Shown piece after piece: positions 15,145-22,430 of a DNA stretch of 23,358 bases. Source of the stretch: DATBDM01 sp036269915 (GTDB lineage Bacteria > Actinomycetota > Thermoleophilia > Solirubrobacterales > Solirubrobacteraceae); contig DATBDM010000232.1 of NCBI GenBank assembly GCA_036269915.1, positions 1 through 23,358 of the forward strand, read 5' to 3'. A program made the position numbers and the translations under genes. Each line of letters opens with the position of its first letter. The first letter of the stretch is position 1. The notes beneath the pieces were generated by a model. That model ran no database searches. It was not told where the DNA came from and was given only the letters and a program-made list of their open reading frames with translations.

Positions 15145-16368
15145 GTGCGCCGCCGGCTGCTGGCCACCAACGCGATGATCGCGCTCGCTGCGGTGCTCGT
15201 TCTCGGCCTGCCGCTGGCGATCGTCGAGGCCCACCGAGAGCGCGCCGACGCCGAGACCCAGCTCGAGCGCGAGGCCGACGCGGTCGCCGCCGCCGTCGAC
15301 GACCGCATCGAGGCGGGCCGTCCGCTGGACGTCGCCGCGCTGCGCGTACGCATCCGTCCCGGTCACGAGGTCACGATCCGTCCGCGGCGCGGCGCGATCG
15401 TCCGCGTCGGCGGGCCGATCCGCGGCGACCGCATCACCGTCGGCTCGGGCGCCGCCGACTCGGCGCGCGTGACGGCGAGCGCCCCGAGCTCCGAGGTCAC
15501 GGCGCGCGTCGAGCGGCGCTGGGCGCTGATCGGCCTGCTCTCGCTCGCGGGCATCACCGCCGCCGTGGCACTCGGCGCACTCCAGGGCCGCCGGCTCGCG
15601 CGTCCACTCGAGCGGCTCGCGCGCACCTCGACGCGGCTCGGCGAGGGGGACTTCTCGACGCGCGCCGAGCGCTCGGCGATCCCTGAGATCGACGCGGTCG
15701 CGGCCGCCCTCGACTCGACCGCGATCCGCATCGCGCGGCTGCTCGGTCGCGAGCGGGAGTTCGCCGCCAACGCGGCGCACCAGTTGCGCACGCCGCTGAC
15801 GGCGCTGCGGCTGCGCCTGGAGGAGATCGAGGCGCTGGGCGGTGCCGACGTCGCGGCCGAGACGGCGCCGGCGCTGCACGAGGTCGACCGGCTCCAGGCG
15901 ACGATCGCCGACCTGCTCGCCCACGCCGAGAACGGCCGTGCGGGCGACGCCGGGCCGCTCGACGTCGCCGAGCTCGTCCGCGCGCACGCCGAGCGCTGGC
16001 GGCCGCTGTACGCGCGCGCCGGGCGCCCGCTCGCGGTCGAGGCGGCCGCGGGGGCGAGCGCGGGCGCCTCGGCCGGTGCGGTCGGCCAGGCCGTCGACGT
16101 GCTGATCGAGAACGCGCTGCAGCACGGCGGCGGCGCGGTCACGGTGAGCGTCGAGGATCGCGACGGGCGGGCGGTGATCGCGGTCGCCGACGAGGGCGAC
16201 GGCGTCCCGGCCGGCGCCGAGCGGGCGATCTTCGAGCGCGGCGGCTCGCCGGCCGGCGGCACCGGCGTCGGCCTGCACCTCGCCCGGGCGCTGGTGGAGG
16301 CCGACGGCGGGCGGCTGCGCCTGGTCCGGCCGCGGCCGGCGCGCTTCGAGATCGCCCTGCGGAGCTAG
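15145..16368 (+). CDS. Sensor histidine kinase of the OmpR-type pair
   Basis: The 407-residue kinase has an N-terminal membrane helix (MIALAAVLVLGLPLAIV), an extracytoplasmic segment of about 110 residues, and a second helix (LIGLLSLAGITAAVALGAL). Next come a HAMP-like stretch (RRLARPLERLARTSTRLGEGDFS), the dimerisation/phosphoacceptor box FAANAAHQLRTPL with His212, the N-box LIENALQHG (Asn323), G1 VADEGDGV and G2 GGTGVGLHLARAL. The Asn of the N-box and glycine loops are intact, so it should be active. GTG 15145 lies three bases after the regulator stop. The sensor segment has no recognised fold; redox or envelope cues are guesses. Its stop overlaps that of the convergent methyltransferase within CTAG. 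Confidence 0.95.
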   Translation: MRRRLLATNAMIALAAVLVLGLPLAIVEAHRERADAETQLEREADAVAAAVDDRIEAGRPLDVAALRVRIRPGHEVTIRPRRGAIVRVGGPIRGDRITVGSGAADSARVTASAPSSEVTARVERRWALIGLLSLAGITAAVALGALQGRRLARPLERLARTSTRLGEGDFSTRAERSAIPEIDAVAAALDSTAIRIARLLGREREFAANAAHQLRTPLTALRLRLEEIEALGGADVAAETAPALHEVDRLQATIADLLAHAENGRAGDAGPLDVAELVRAHAERWRPLYARAGRPLAVEAAAGASAGASAGAVGQAVDVLIENALQHGGGAVTVSVEDRDGRAVIAVADEGDGVPAGAERAIFERGGSPAGGTGVGLHLARALVEADGGRLRLVRPRPARFEIALRS

Positions 16369-17174
16369 GCCTTCCTCCCCACCGCCAGCAGGTACTCCAT
16401 CTCGAAGCGCGCGTCGTCCTCGGAGCCCAGGTTCCAGTCGCGGCTGAAGCGGTCGATCTCGTCGCGCAGCTCCTGCTCGCGGCCGTCGCGGCTCGCGTTG
16501 CCCAGCGCGGCGATCGTCGGCCCGTAGCGCTCCTTGAAGTGGTCGCCGAAGTCGGTCGCGCGCGCGAACGCCGTGACCTCGAGGACGCCTCGCTCGAGCA
16601 TGCCGAGCTCCACCCGGTCGCCGAGCAGCTCGCGCAGATGGTCCTGGCCGCCCCACAGCGGCGGCGGCTGGGCGCCCGGCGGCGGTGGGGGCGCGAACGG
16701 CTTCATGGTCCTGAACAGCGCGCCGACCAGGCCCTCGGGGGTCCAGCTCAGCAGCCCGAGCGTCCCGCCCGGGCGCAGCACGCGCACGAGCTCGTCGGCG
16801 ACCGCCTGGTGATGCGGCGCGAACATGGCCCCGATCGAGGACATGACGACGTCGAAGGCAGCGTCCTCGAACGGCAGGTCCTCCGCGTCCGCCTCGATCC
16901 ACGTCAGCTCGACGCCCGCGGCCTCGGCGCGGGCGCGGCCCGCGTCGAAGAGCTCCGGCGCGAGGTCGCTCGCGGTCACCCGCGCGCCGCGCTCGGCGGC
17001 GGGGATCGAGGCGTTCCCGCTGCCGGCGGCGACGTCGAGCACGAGCATGCCGGGCTCGATGGCGCAGGCCTCGACCAGCCGGGGCCCGAGCGGCAGCAGG
17101 AAGGTCTCGACCATCCCCGGGTAGTCGCCCGAGGCCCACATCGCGCGGTGGCGCGTTCTCAGCTCGGTGTCCAT
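16365..17174 (-). CDS. Class I SAM-dependent methyltransferase (Methyltransf_11/UbiE-like)
   Basis: The 269-residue protein has motif I VLDVAAGSGN at 45-54, an acidic motif II position in TASDLAPELF, IEADAEDLPFEDAAFDVV (adenine contact and motif IV), and ELVRVLRPGGTLGLLSW. This is the UbiE-like pattern for small-molecule methylation. A proline-rich loop APPPPPGAQPPP after residue 165 is an oddity and may form a flexible lid over the active site. The substrate is unknown. The ATG has no Shine-Dalgarno; TAGCGT ends six bases before it on the minus strand. It diverges from a quinone-oxidoreductase-like gene across only 47 bases. Confidence 0.9.
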   Translation of the reverse strand: MDTELRTRHRAMWASGDYPGMVETFLLPLGPRLVEACAIEPGMLVLDVAAGSGNASIPAAERGARVTASDLAPELFDAGRARAEAAGVELTWIEADAEDLPFEDAAFDVVMSSIGAMFAPHHQAVADELVRVLRPGGTLGLLSWTPEGLVGALFRTMKPFAPPPPPGAQPPPLWGGQDHLRELLGDRVELGMLERGVLEVTAFARATDFGDHFKERYGPTIAALGNASRDGREQELRDEIDRFSRDWNLGSEDDARFEMEYLLAVGRKA

Positions 17175-17180
17175 CAGCCG

Positions 17181-17186
17181 ACGCTA
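17181..17186 (-). promoter_or_regulatory. Candidate -10 hexamer for a leaderless mRNA
   Basis: On the minus strand TAGCGT ends six bases before the ATG at 17174, with no Shine-Dalgarno. It is the same hexamer and spacing found before GTG 1726. Confidence 0.45.
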
Positions 17187-17206
17187 CCCGCGAAGCGCGC
17201 GCGGGT
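17186..17206. promoter_or_regulatory. Inverted repeat in a 47-base divergent promoter gap
   Basis: ACCCGC and GCGGGT form perfect six-base arms separated by nine bases, centred between the methyltransferase and oxidoreductase start codons. It overlaps the expected -35 regions of both leaderless promoters, so it could be an operator, although chance is possible in such GC-rich DNA. Confidence 0.3.
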
Positions 17207-17208
17207 GC

Positions 17209-17214
17209 TAGACC
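17209..17214 (+). promoter_or_regulatory. Weak candidate -10 hexamer
   Basis: TAGACC lies seven bases before ATG 17222. The last base departs from TANNNT. AAGG three bases before the ATG is too close for a normal Shine-Dalgarno, so leaderless start is slightly favoured. Confidence 0.3.
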
Positions 17215-17221
17215 AAGGTCC

Positions 17222-18127
17222 ATGAAGGCAGTCCAGTTCAGCGAGTACGGCGACCCCGAGGTGCTGCACGTCGCCGAGGTCGACGAGCCGCACGCCGGCC
17301 CGGGCCAGATCCGCATCGCGGTGCGCGCCGCCGGCGTGAACCCCATCGACTGGAAGGTCCGCTCGGGGATGTTGGCCGAGCGTCCCCTCGCGACGCCGAC
17401 GACGCCGGGCTCGGACGTGGCCGGGGTGGTCGACGAGGTCGGCGAGGGGGTCGACGACGTGGCCGTCGGCGACGACGTGTTCGGCTTCGCGATCGGCGGT
17501 GGCGCCGCCGAGCACACGCTGCTCGCGCACTACGCGCGCAAGCCGCCCGAGCTCTCGTGGGAGGAGGCCGGCGGGTTCCCCGTCGCGGTCGAGACCGCGG
17601 CGCGCGCGCTCGACGCGCTGGGCGTCGGGGAGGGTCAGACCGTGCTGATCACCGGTGCCGCGGGCGGCGTTGGGACCGCGGCGGTCCAGCTCGCACGGCT
17701 GCGCGGCGCGCGCGTCATCGGGACCGCGAGCGAGCGCAATCACGACTTCCTGCGCTCGCTCGGCGCCGAGCCGACCACCTACGGCGACGGCCTCGTCGAG
17801 CGCGTCCGCGAGCTGGCGCCCGACGGCATCGACCGCGCGCTCGACACCGCCGGCCGCGGCGCGCTGCCGGACCTGATCGAGCTGACCGGGGACGCGGGGA
17901 ACGTCGTCACGATCGCCGACTACAGCGCGCCGAAGCTCGGCGTGCGCGTGTCCGCCGGCGGCGGCACCGAGCGTGCGTACTACGCGCTTGCGGACGCCGC
18001 GCGCTACGCGCAGGAGGGACGCTTCTCGCTACCCGTCGAGCGGACGTTCTCCTTCGCCGACGCCGCGGAGGCCCAGCGGGTCTCCGAGGCGGGCCACGTG
18101 CGCGGGAAGCTCGCGCTCGTGCCCTGA
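17222..18127 (+). CDS. NADP-dependent quinone-oxidoreductase-like MDR protein
   Basis: The 301-residue protein is a medium-chain dehydrogenase/reductase without the zinc ligands, of the quinone oxidoreductase type. It has MKAVQFSEYGDPEVLHV at the start, AAGVNPIDWKVRSG, PGSDVAGVVDEVG, and the nucleotide-binding loop ITGAAGGVGTAAVQLA near residues 143-158. It ends GKLALVP, as expected for a full-length member (usually 300-330). Such enzymes reduce quinones, enones or other alpha,beta-unsaturated carbonyls with NADPH, often in detoxification. It is divergent from a methyltransferase. The downstream unknown gene begins 58 bases away and probably has its own promoter. Substrate unknown. Confidence 0.92.
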   Translation: MKAVQFSEYGDPEVLHVAEVDEPHAGPGQIRIAVRAAGVNPIDWKVRSGMLAERPLATPTTPGSDVAGVVDEVGEGVDDVAVGDDVFGFAIGGGAAEHTLLAHYARKPPELSWEEAGGFPVAVETAARALDALGVGEGQTVLITGAAGGVGTAAVQLARLRGARVIGTASERNHDFLRSLGAEPTTYGDGLVERVRELAPDGIDRALDTAGRGALPDLIELTGDAGNVVTIADYSAPKLGVRVSAGGGTERAYYALADAARYAQEGRFSLPVERTFSFADAAEAQRVSEAGHVRGKLALVP

Positions 18128-18171
18128 GGTCCGCGCCGCGACACACCGCGCCCCGGAGTCCCCCGGACCAT

Positions 18172-18177
18172 TACCTT
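18172..18177 (+). promoter_or_regulatory. Candidate -10 hexamer for a leaderless mRNA
   Basis: TACCTT (TANNNT) ends eight bases before ATG 18186 and no Shine-Dalgarno is seen, so this gene may be transcribed separately from the upstream oxidoreductase. Confidence 0.4.
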
Positions 18178-18185
18178 CTGAGTCG

Positions 18186-19010
18186 ATGCTCCCGGTCCAG
18201 GTCGCACTCGTCTCGAACACGCGGCGGACGAACCCGGCCGACGTCGCGCATGTCGCGGCCGCGCTCTCCAAGCAGGCCGCCCGCGACCTCGCCCCGCTGT
18301 GGGCGATCACCGCGACGGTCGACGCGTTCCCGTCGCTGCGCTCGGTGCCTGCCGGCTACTGGCCGATCATCGTTGTGGACCGCGTCGAGGGCGCGGCCGG
18401 CTTCCACCTCGATCGCAACGGGCGTCCCTACGCGCTGGTCGAGTACAGCGACAGCTGGTCGCTGACGGCCAGCCACGAGGCGCTCGAGATGCTCGTCGAC
18501 CCGTTCGGCCGGCGCACCGCCGCCGGGCGCTCGCCGAAGTTCGGCCAGGGCCAGGTCGAGTTCCTCGTCGAGGCGTGCGACCCCTGCGAGGCCGCCGCCT
18601 TCGCCTACACGATCAACGGCGTGCTGGTGTCGGACTTCCTGACGCCGCCCTTCTACGACCCGCGCCGGACCGTGGGCGCGCGCTACTCGTTCACCGGCGC
18701 CATCACCCGCCCGCGCGAGGTGCTCGAGGGCGGCTACCTCTCGTGGTGGGAGCCGCGCTCGAACCACATCTGGCAGGAGCAGTTCTTCTCGGAGGGCCGG
18801 CGCTTCGTCGACCTCGGCGAGGGCGACTTCGCCACGAGCGCACTGCGCGAGTTCGTCGATGCCAACACGCCGCATCCCGACGTCGAGACCGGCCTCCCGG
18901 AGAGCAACCCGGCGCTCACCGACGCGCGCGAGGCGTGGGCGGGTGCGAAGGACTCCGCCGAGGCCTGTGGCGAGCGGCTCGAGGCGGAGATCGCCGAGCG
19001 GCTCGGCTGA
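18186..19010 (+). CDS. Conserved-looking hypothetical protein with an HExxE motif
   Basis: I do not recognise a named family. The 274-residue protein begins LPVQVALVSNTRR and has a central TASHEALEMLVDP segment with His97, Glu98, Glu101 and Asp105. This arrangement is reminiscent of, but not identical to, zinc metallopeptidase HExxH motifs. EACDPCEA adds a Cys pair. Many aromatic residues lie in the middle (YSFTG; YLSWWEP; HIWQEQFF). There is no signal peptide and no clear membrane helix, so it is probably soluble. The ATG is preceded by TACCTT and lacks a Shine-Dalgarno. It sits between two zinc-lacking MDR oxidoreductases on the same strand. A metal-dependent hydrolase role is a guess. Confidence 0.75.
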   Translation: MLPVQVALVSNTRRTNPADVAHVAAALSKQAARDLAPLWAITATVDAFPSLRSVPAGYWPIIVVDRVEGAAGFHLDRNGRPYALVEYSDSWSLTASHEALEMLVDPFGRRTAAGRSPKFGQGQVEFLVEACDPCEAAAFAYTINGVLVSDFLTPPFYDPRRTVGARYSFTGAITRPREVLEGGYLSWWEPRSNHIWQEQFFSEGRRFVDLGEGDFATSALREFVDANTPHPDVETGLPESNPALTDAREAWAGAKDSAEACGERLEAEIAERLG

Positions 19011-19023
19011 GCCGGCGCGCGGA

Positions 19024-19042
19024 CGCGATCCCTAGGATCGCG
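19024..19042 (+). promoter_or_regulatory. Perfect inverted repeat enclosing a TAGGAT -10 hexamer
   Basis: CGCGATCC and GGATCGCG are perfect eight-base arms around CTA, ending five bases before ATG 19047. TAGGAT (19033-19038), a good TANNNT hexamer, lies inside the repeat and ends eight bases before the ATG. The repeat could be an operator covering the -10 or a hairpin ending the upstream transcript; it has no T-run. Confidence 0.45.
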
Positions 19043-19046
19043 GGCC

Positions 19047-20018
19047 ATGCTCGCCGCCACCGCCACCGCCTTCAGCACCGACGACCCGCTCTCGGGCCTC
19101 GAGCTCGGCGAGCGGCCCGAGCCCGAGACGCCCGACGGCTGGGCGCGGGTGACGGTCAGGGCGGCGTCGCTCAACCACCACGACCTGTGGTCGCTGCGCG
19201 GCGTCGGGCTCAAGGAGGAGCAGCTGCCGATGATCCTCGGCACCGACGCGGCGGGCGTCGACGAGGACGGCAACGACGTCGTCGTGCACGGCGTCATCAC
19301 GAGCCCCGGCTGGACGGGAGACGAGACGCTCGACCCGCGGCGCACGCTGCTCTCCGAGCGCCACCCGGGCGCTCTGGCCGAGCACGTCGCGGTCCCCCGC
19401 CGCAACCTCGTCCCCAAGCCCGAGGGACTGAGCTTCGAGGAGGCCGCGTGCCTGCCGACGGCCTGGCTGACCGCCTACCGGATGCTGTTCAGCCGCGGGG
19501 CGGTCAAGCCGGGGATGACCGTCCTCGTCCAGGGCGCCGGGGGCGGCGTGGCGACGGCGGCGATCGCGCTCGGGCGCGCGGCGGGGGTGCGCGTCTGGGC
19601 GACGTCGCGCTCGGCGGAGAAGCGCGAGCGGGCGCTCGAGCTCGGCGCCGATGCCGCGTTCGAGACCGGCGCCCGGCTGCCCGAGCGCGTCGATGCGGTG
19701 CTGGAGACCGTCGGCGAGGCGACCTGGTCGCACTCGCTGAAGTCGCTCAAGCCGGGCGGCACGGTCGTCGTCTGCGGCGCGACCAGCGGGCAGGCGCCGA
19801 GCGCCGAGCTCAACCGCGTGTTCTTCCTGCAGCTGTCGGTGGTCGGATCGACGATGGGCACCACCGCCGAGCTCGCCCAGCTGGTGCAGCTGCTCGCGAG
19901 CTCCGGCATCCGCCCGGTCATCGACCGCGTCCTCCCGCTCGCCGACGCGCGCGAGGGCTTCGCCGCGCTGGACGCGGGCGAGGTGTTCGGCAAGGTGGTC
20001 TTCACACCGGGCGGATGA
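19047..20018 (+). CDS. Zinc-lacking alcohol dehydrogenase-like MDR oxidoreductase
   Basis: The 323-residue protein is a second MDR member. It has SLNHHDLWSLRGVG and LGTDAAGVDEDGNDVVVHG in the catalytic domain, the nucleotide-binding loop VQGAGGGVATAAIALG near residues 161-176, and GKVVFTPGG at the C-terminus. The cysteines that bind catalytic and structural zinc in classical alcohol dehydrogenases are not in place, so it is more likely a reductase of enones or quinones, even if databases label it zinc-binding. The ATG follows an inverted repeat with a TAGGAT hexamer and has no Shine-Dalgarno. It shares only general family features with the MDR protein at 17222, so it is not a recent tandem copy. 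Its end overlaps egtD by 17 bases, tail to tail. Confidence 0.9.
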   Translation: MLAATATAFSTDDPLSGLELGERPEPETPDGWARVTVRAASLNHHDLWSLRGVGLKEEQLPMILGTDAAGVDEDGNDVVVHGVITSPGWTGDETLDPRRTLLSERHPGALAEHVAVPRRNLVPKPEGLSFEEAACLPTAWLTAYRMLFSRGAVKPGMTVLVQGAGGGVATAAIALGRAAGVRVWATSRSAEKRERALELGADAAFETGARLPERVDAVLETVGEATWSHSLKSLKPGGTVVVCGATSGQAPSAELNRVFFLQLSVVGSTMGTTAELAQLVQLLASSGIRPVIDRVLPLADAREGFAALDAGEVFGKVVFTPGG

Positions 20019-20979
20019 CCGACAGGGCGAAGCGCGACTCGTCGTCGGTCAGGAACGACTCGAGCTCCAGCCCACCCGCCGCGAGGTCGGTCTCGAGCCG
20101 CTCGCGCGTGAACTTCGCCGACACCTCGGTACGCAGCTCCTCACGATGGGCGAAATGCACCGTCAGGTCGAGCGCGTCGAGCCGCACCACCTGCGGTGTC
20201 AGCGCGCGCAGGCGCATCTCGATCCATTCGTGCACGCGGTCGTAGAAGGCGACGTGCTCGAAGGCGTCGAGGTCGAAATCGGCGCCGAGCTCGCGGTTGA
20301 GCACGGCCAGGAGGTTGCGGTTGAACGCCGCGGTCACTCCGGCGGCGTCGTTGTACGCGGCCTCCAGCACCCCCGGGTCCTTGACGAGATCCGTCCCCAG
20401 CAGCAGCCGGTCCTGCTCGCGCAGCAGGCCGCCGAGCGCGCGCAGGAAGCGCCGGCGCTGGCCGGGCAGGAGGTTGCCGATCGTGCCGCCGAGGAAGGCG
20501 ACGAGCCGCGGGCCCTCGGCCGGCGGGATCTTGCCGAGGTGGCGCTCGAAGTCGCCGAGGATCCCGTGCACCCGCAGTCCCGGGTACTCCTCGACGAGCT
20601 GGTCCGCGCTCGCCCGGAGCACCGCCTCGGAGACGTCGAACGGGACGTAGCGGTCGAGCGTCCCGGCCGCGTGCATCGCGTCGAGCAGCACGCGTGTCTT
20701 GTCCGGCACGCCCGAGCCGAGCTCTACCAGCTCGGCGGCCCCGGTGGACGCGACCAGCTCCGCGCCGTGCGCCTCGAGGATCGAGCGCTCGGCCCGCGTC
20801 GGGTAGTACTCGGGCTGCCGGCAGATCTCGTCGAACAGCCGCGAGCCCTCGGTGTCGTAGAGGTGCTTCGGCGAGAGCTCCTTGAACGGGCGGGTCAGCC
20901 CGTCGAGGGCGTCGTAGGCCAGCGAACGCTCCTCTCCCGCACCGAGATGGACGTCGACCCGGACCGCGCTCGCGCTCAT
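20002..20979 (-). CDS. egtD: L-histidine N-alpha-methyltransferase EgtD (ergothioneine biosynthesis)
   Basis: EgtD transfers three methyl groups from SAM to histidine, giving hercynine, the first step to the thiol antioxidant ergothioneine. The 325 residues match family length (about 320). Diagnostic parts are LFDEICRQPEYYPTRAE (Tyr58/59), ELGSGVPDKTR as SAM motif, VPFDVSEAVL, FLGGTIGNLLPGQ, LLGTDLVKD, and TEVSAKF, where Glu285 and Ser287 correspond to the histidine-binding Glu282/Ser284 of the mycobacterial enzyme. The ATG overlaps the glycosyltransferase stop (ATGA), yet TACCCT ends seven bases before the ATG, so it may also have its own leaderless promoter. No egtB, egtA, egtC or egtE is visible in the window. 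Confidence 0.93.
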   Translation of the reverse strand: MSASAVRVDVHLGAGEERSLAYDALDGLTRPFKELSPKHLYDTEGSRLFDEICRQPEYYPTRAERSILEAHGAELVASTGAAELVELGSGVPDKTRVLLDAMHAAGTLDRYVPFDVSEAVLRASADQLVEEYPGLRVHGILGDFERHLGKIPPAEGPRLVAFLGGTIGNLLPGQRRRFLRALGGLLREQDRLLLGTDLVKDPGVLEAAYNDAAGVTAAFNRNLLAVLNRELGADFDLDAFEHVAFYDRVHEWIEMRLRALTPQVVRLDALDLTVHFAHREELRTEVSAKFTRERLETDLAAGGLELESFLTDDESRFALSVIRPV

Positions 20980-22343
20980 CGGATCGAGGGTACCCCGACC
21001 CGCGCGCGGCGCCGGTGCGCGGCGAGCAGCCCGCTCATGAGCACGACCGCCAGCGCCGTGCCGTAGGCGAGCTGGCCGACCTGGTAGGCGGGCCACTCCG
21101 GCAGCGGCACCTTCTCGAGCGTGCGGAAGAACAGCGGGTAGCCCGCGGCGGCGACCGCGAGCCACCACCACGCGCCCTCGAGCGCGGCGAGAGCGGCCAG
21201 CGGCACGGCGTACCAGGGCTGCACGGTGGTCGCGGCGAGCAGCAGCGCGCCGAGCAGGCGCCGCATGGCGACGTCGACCGTCAGCCGCTCGTGCTGCGCG
21301 ACCACCCATCCCGCCGTCCCGAGCACGATCCCGACCGCGACGACCTGCGCGAGCGTGCCGGTCAACCCGACGGCGTCGAGCAGCAGGAACCGCTTGCCGC
21401 CCGCGTAGTTCTCCTCGCGCAGGTAGCCCGGCAGGTAGCCGAGCACCTTCGGGCCGACGGCGAGGACGTGGGGCGCATAGCCGAGCAGGATCACCGCCGC
21501 GAAGGCCGCGACCGCGCGCTGCCAGCCACGGCGCAGCAGCAGCGCCGCCATCAGCAGCGCCGGGTAGAGCTTGACGAGCGTCGCCATCGCCAGCAGCGCG
21601 CCGGCCACGGCCGGACGGCGCCGCGCGGCCCACAGCGCACCGAGGATCATGAGCGTCGCGAGCCCGTCGACGTGCCCGTTCTGCACCGCCTCGAGCACCG
21701 CCACCGGGCACCACGCGTAGAGGACGAGCCAGCGCGGATCGCGGCCCCAGGAGCGCAGCAGCGCGAGCATGACCGCGAGCGTCGCGAGATCGGCGACGAG
21801 CGCCGCGATCTGCCAGGTGCGGTCCTCCCCACCGTCGCCCGCGACCGCGTGCACGCCGACGAACCAGGCCTCGGCGACCGGCGGGTAGATCGTGCGGTCC
21901 CACGGGCGGTTGATGCGGATGCAGCCGGGGTCGCGGTTCAGCGAGCGGCACGTCGCCGCGTCGGGGAACAGCCAGCGCAGGCGCAGCCGCTCGAGCTGCG
22001 GCGCGTTCGGCGGGTAGCGGTACGGGTCGACGCCCGCGGCCTGCACGTGCCCGTCCCAGGCGTAGCGGTCGACGTCGTTCGAGAGCGCAGGGACGCCTGC
22101 GAGCGCCACGACGCGCATGGCGATCGCCCCGGCGACGATCAGGCCGACGGCGGGGCGGCGCGGCACGCCGAGCACGCAGGCGGCGCCGACCGCGAAGACG
22201 ACCCACCACGCCGAGACCGCGCGCAGCAGCGTCTCGGGCTCGCCGCGGATGCGGGTGCCCGAAGCGATCCGCCACGACAGCCAGGTCGCCGCCGCCGCGG
22301 CCAGGACGCCGCCGAGCAGGCGCAGGCGCTGCGCGAGGGTCAA
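20976..22343 (-). CDS. Multi-pass membrane glycosyltransferase (GT87/DUF2029-like)
   Basis: The 455-residue protein has about ten hydrophobic helices and the first-loop acidic motif of GT-C glycosyltransferases: LSNDVDRYAWDG (Asp90, Asp92), followed by GVDPYRYPP. Later pieces RTIYPPVAEAWF, AVQNGHVDGLATL, LVKLYPALL and TVQPWYAVPL match polyprenyl-phosphate-sugar-dependent mannosyl/hexosyltransferases (DUF2029/GT87). It would add a sugar to a lipid or cell-wall glycan on the outer membrane face. The start is TTG 22343, poorly supported because no Shine-Dalgarno or TANNNT hexamer precedes it; I saw no better in-frame start nearby. Its stop overlaps the egtD start by four bases, an odd coupling since no shared pathway is known. 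Confidence 0.85.
   Translation of the reverse strand: MTLAQRLRLLGGVLAAAAATWLSWRIASGTRIRGEPETLLRAVSAWWVVFAVGAACVLGVPRRPAVGLIVAGAIAMRVVALAGVPALSNDVDRYAWDGHVQAAGVDPYRYPPNAPQLERLRLRWLFPDAATCRSLNRDPGCIRINRPWDRTIYPPVAEAWFVGVHAVAGDGGEDRTWQIAALVADLATLAVMLALLRSWGRDPRWLVLYAWCPVAVLEAVQNGHVDGLATLMILGALWAARRRPAVAGALLAMATLVKLYPALLMAALLLRRGWQRAVAAFAAVILLGYAPHVLAVGPKVLGYLPGYLREENYAGGKRFLLLDAVGLTGTLAQVVAVGIVLGTAGWVVAQHERLTVDVAMRRLLGALLLAATTVQPWYAVPLAALAALEGAWWWLAVAAAGYPLFFRTLEKVPLPEWPAYQVGQLAYGTALAVVLMSGLLAAHRRRARVGVPSIR
20987..20992 (-). promoter_or_regulatory. Candidate -10 hexamer for egtD inside the upstream gene
   Basis: On the minus strand TACCCT (TANNNT) ends seven bases before the egtD ATG, within the last codons of the glycosyltransferase gene. 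It would allow egtD to be made as a leaderless mRNA independently of the upstream gene. Confidence 0.4.
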
Positions 22344-22408
22344 CGGGAAGGGGGCGGAGACAACACGCTCGGATTGCGTACCCCGAGGCTCCCCCGGATC
22401 ACCCGCGG

Positions 22409-22421
22409 CGGCGAAACGCCG
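22409..22421 (-). terminator. Possible small terminator hairpin after the USP-like gene
   Basis: CGGCG and CGCCG pair around AAA about ten bases past the USP-like stop. There is no T-run, so factor-independent termination is doubtful. The rest of the 87-base gap (22344-22430) shows nothing I can name. Confidence 0.2.
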
Positions 22422-22430
22422 GCCCGGGGC

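Noticed and set aside
18128..18169. GGTCCG and CGGACC inverted repeat with a 30-base loop, as a terminator.
   Set aside because: The loop is long, arms are short for this GC content, and no T-run follows.
17222..20018. The two MDR oxidoreductases as a tandem duplication.
   Set aside because: Beyond general family motifs the two proteins differ throughout, and an unrelated gene lies between them.
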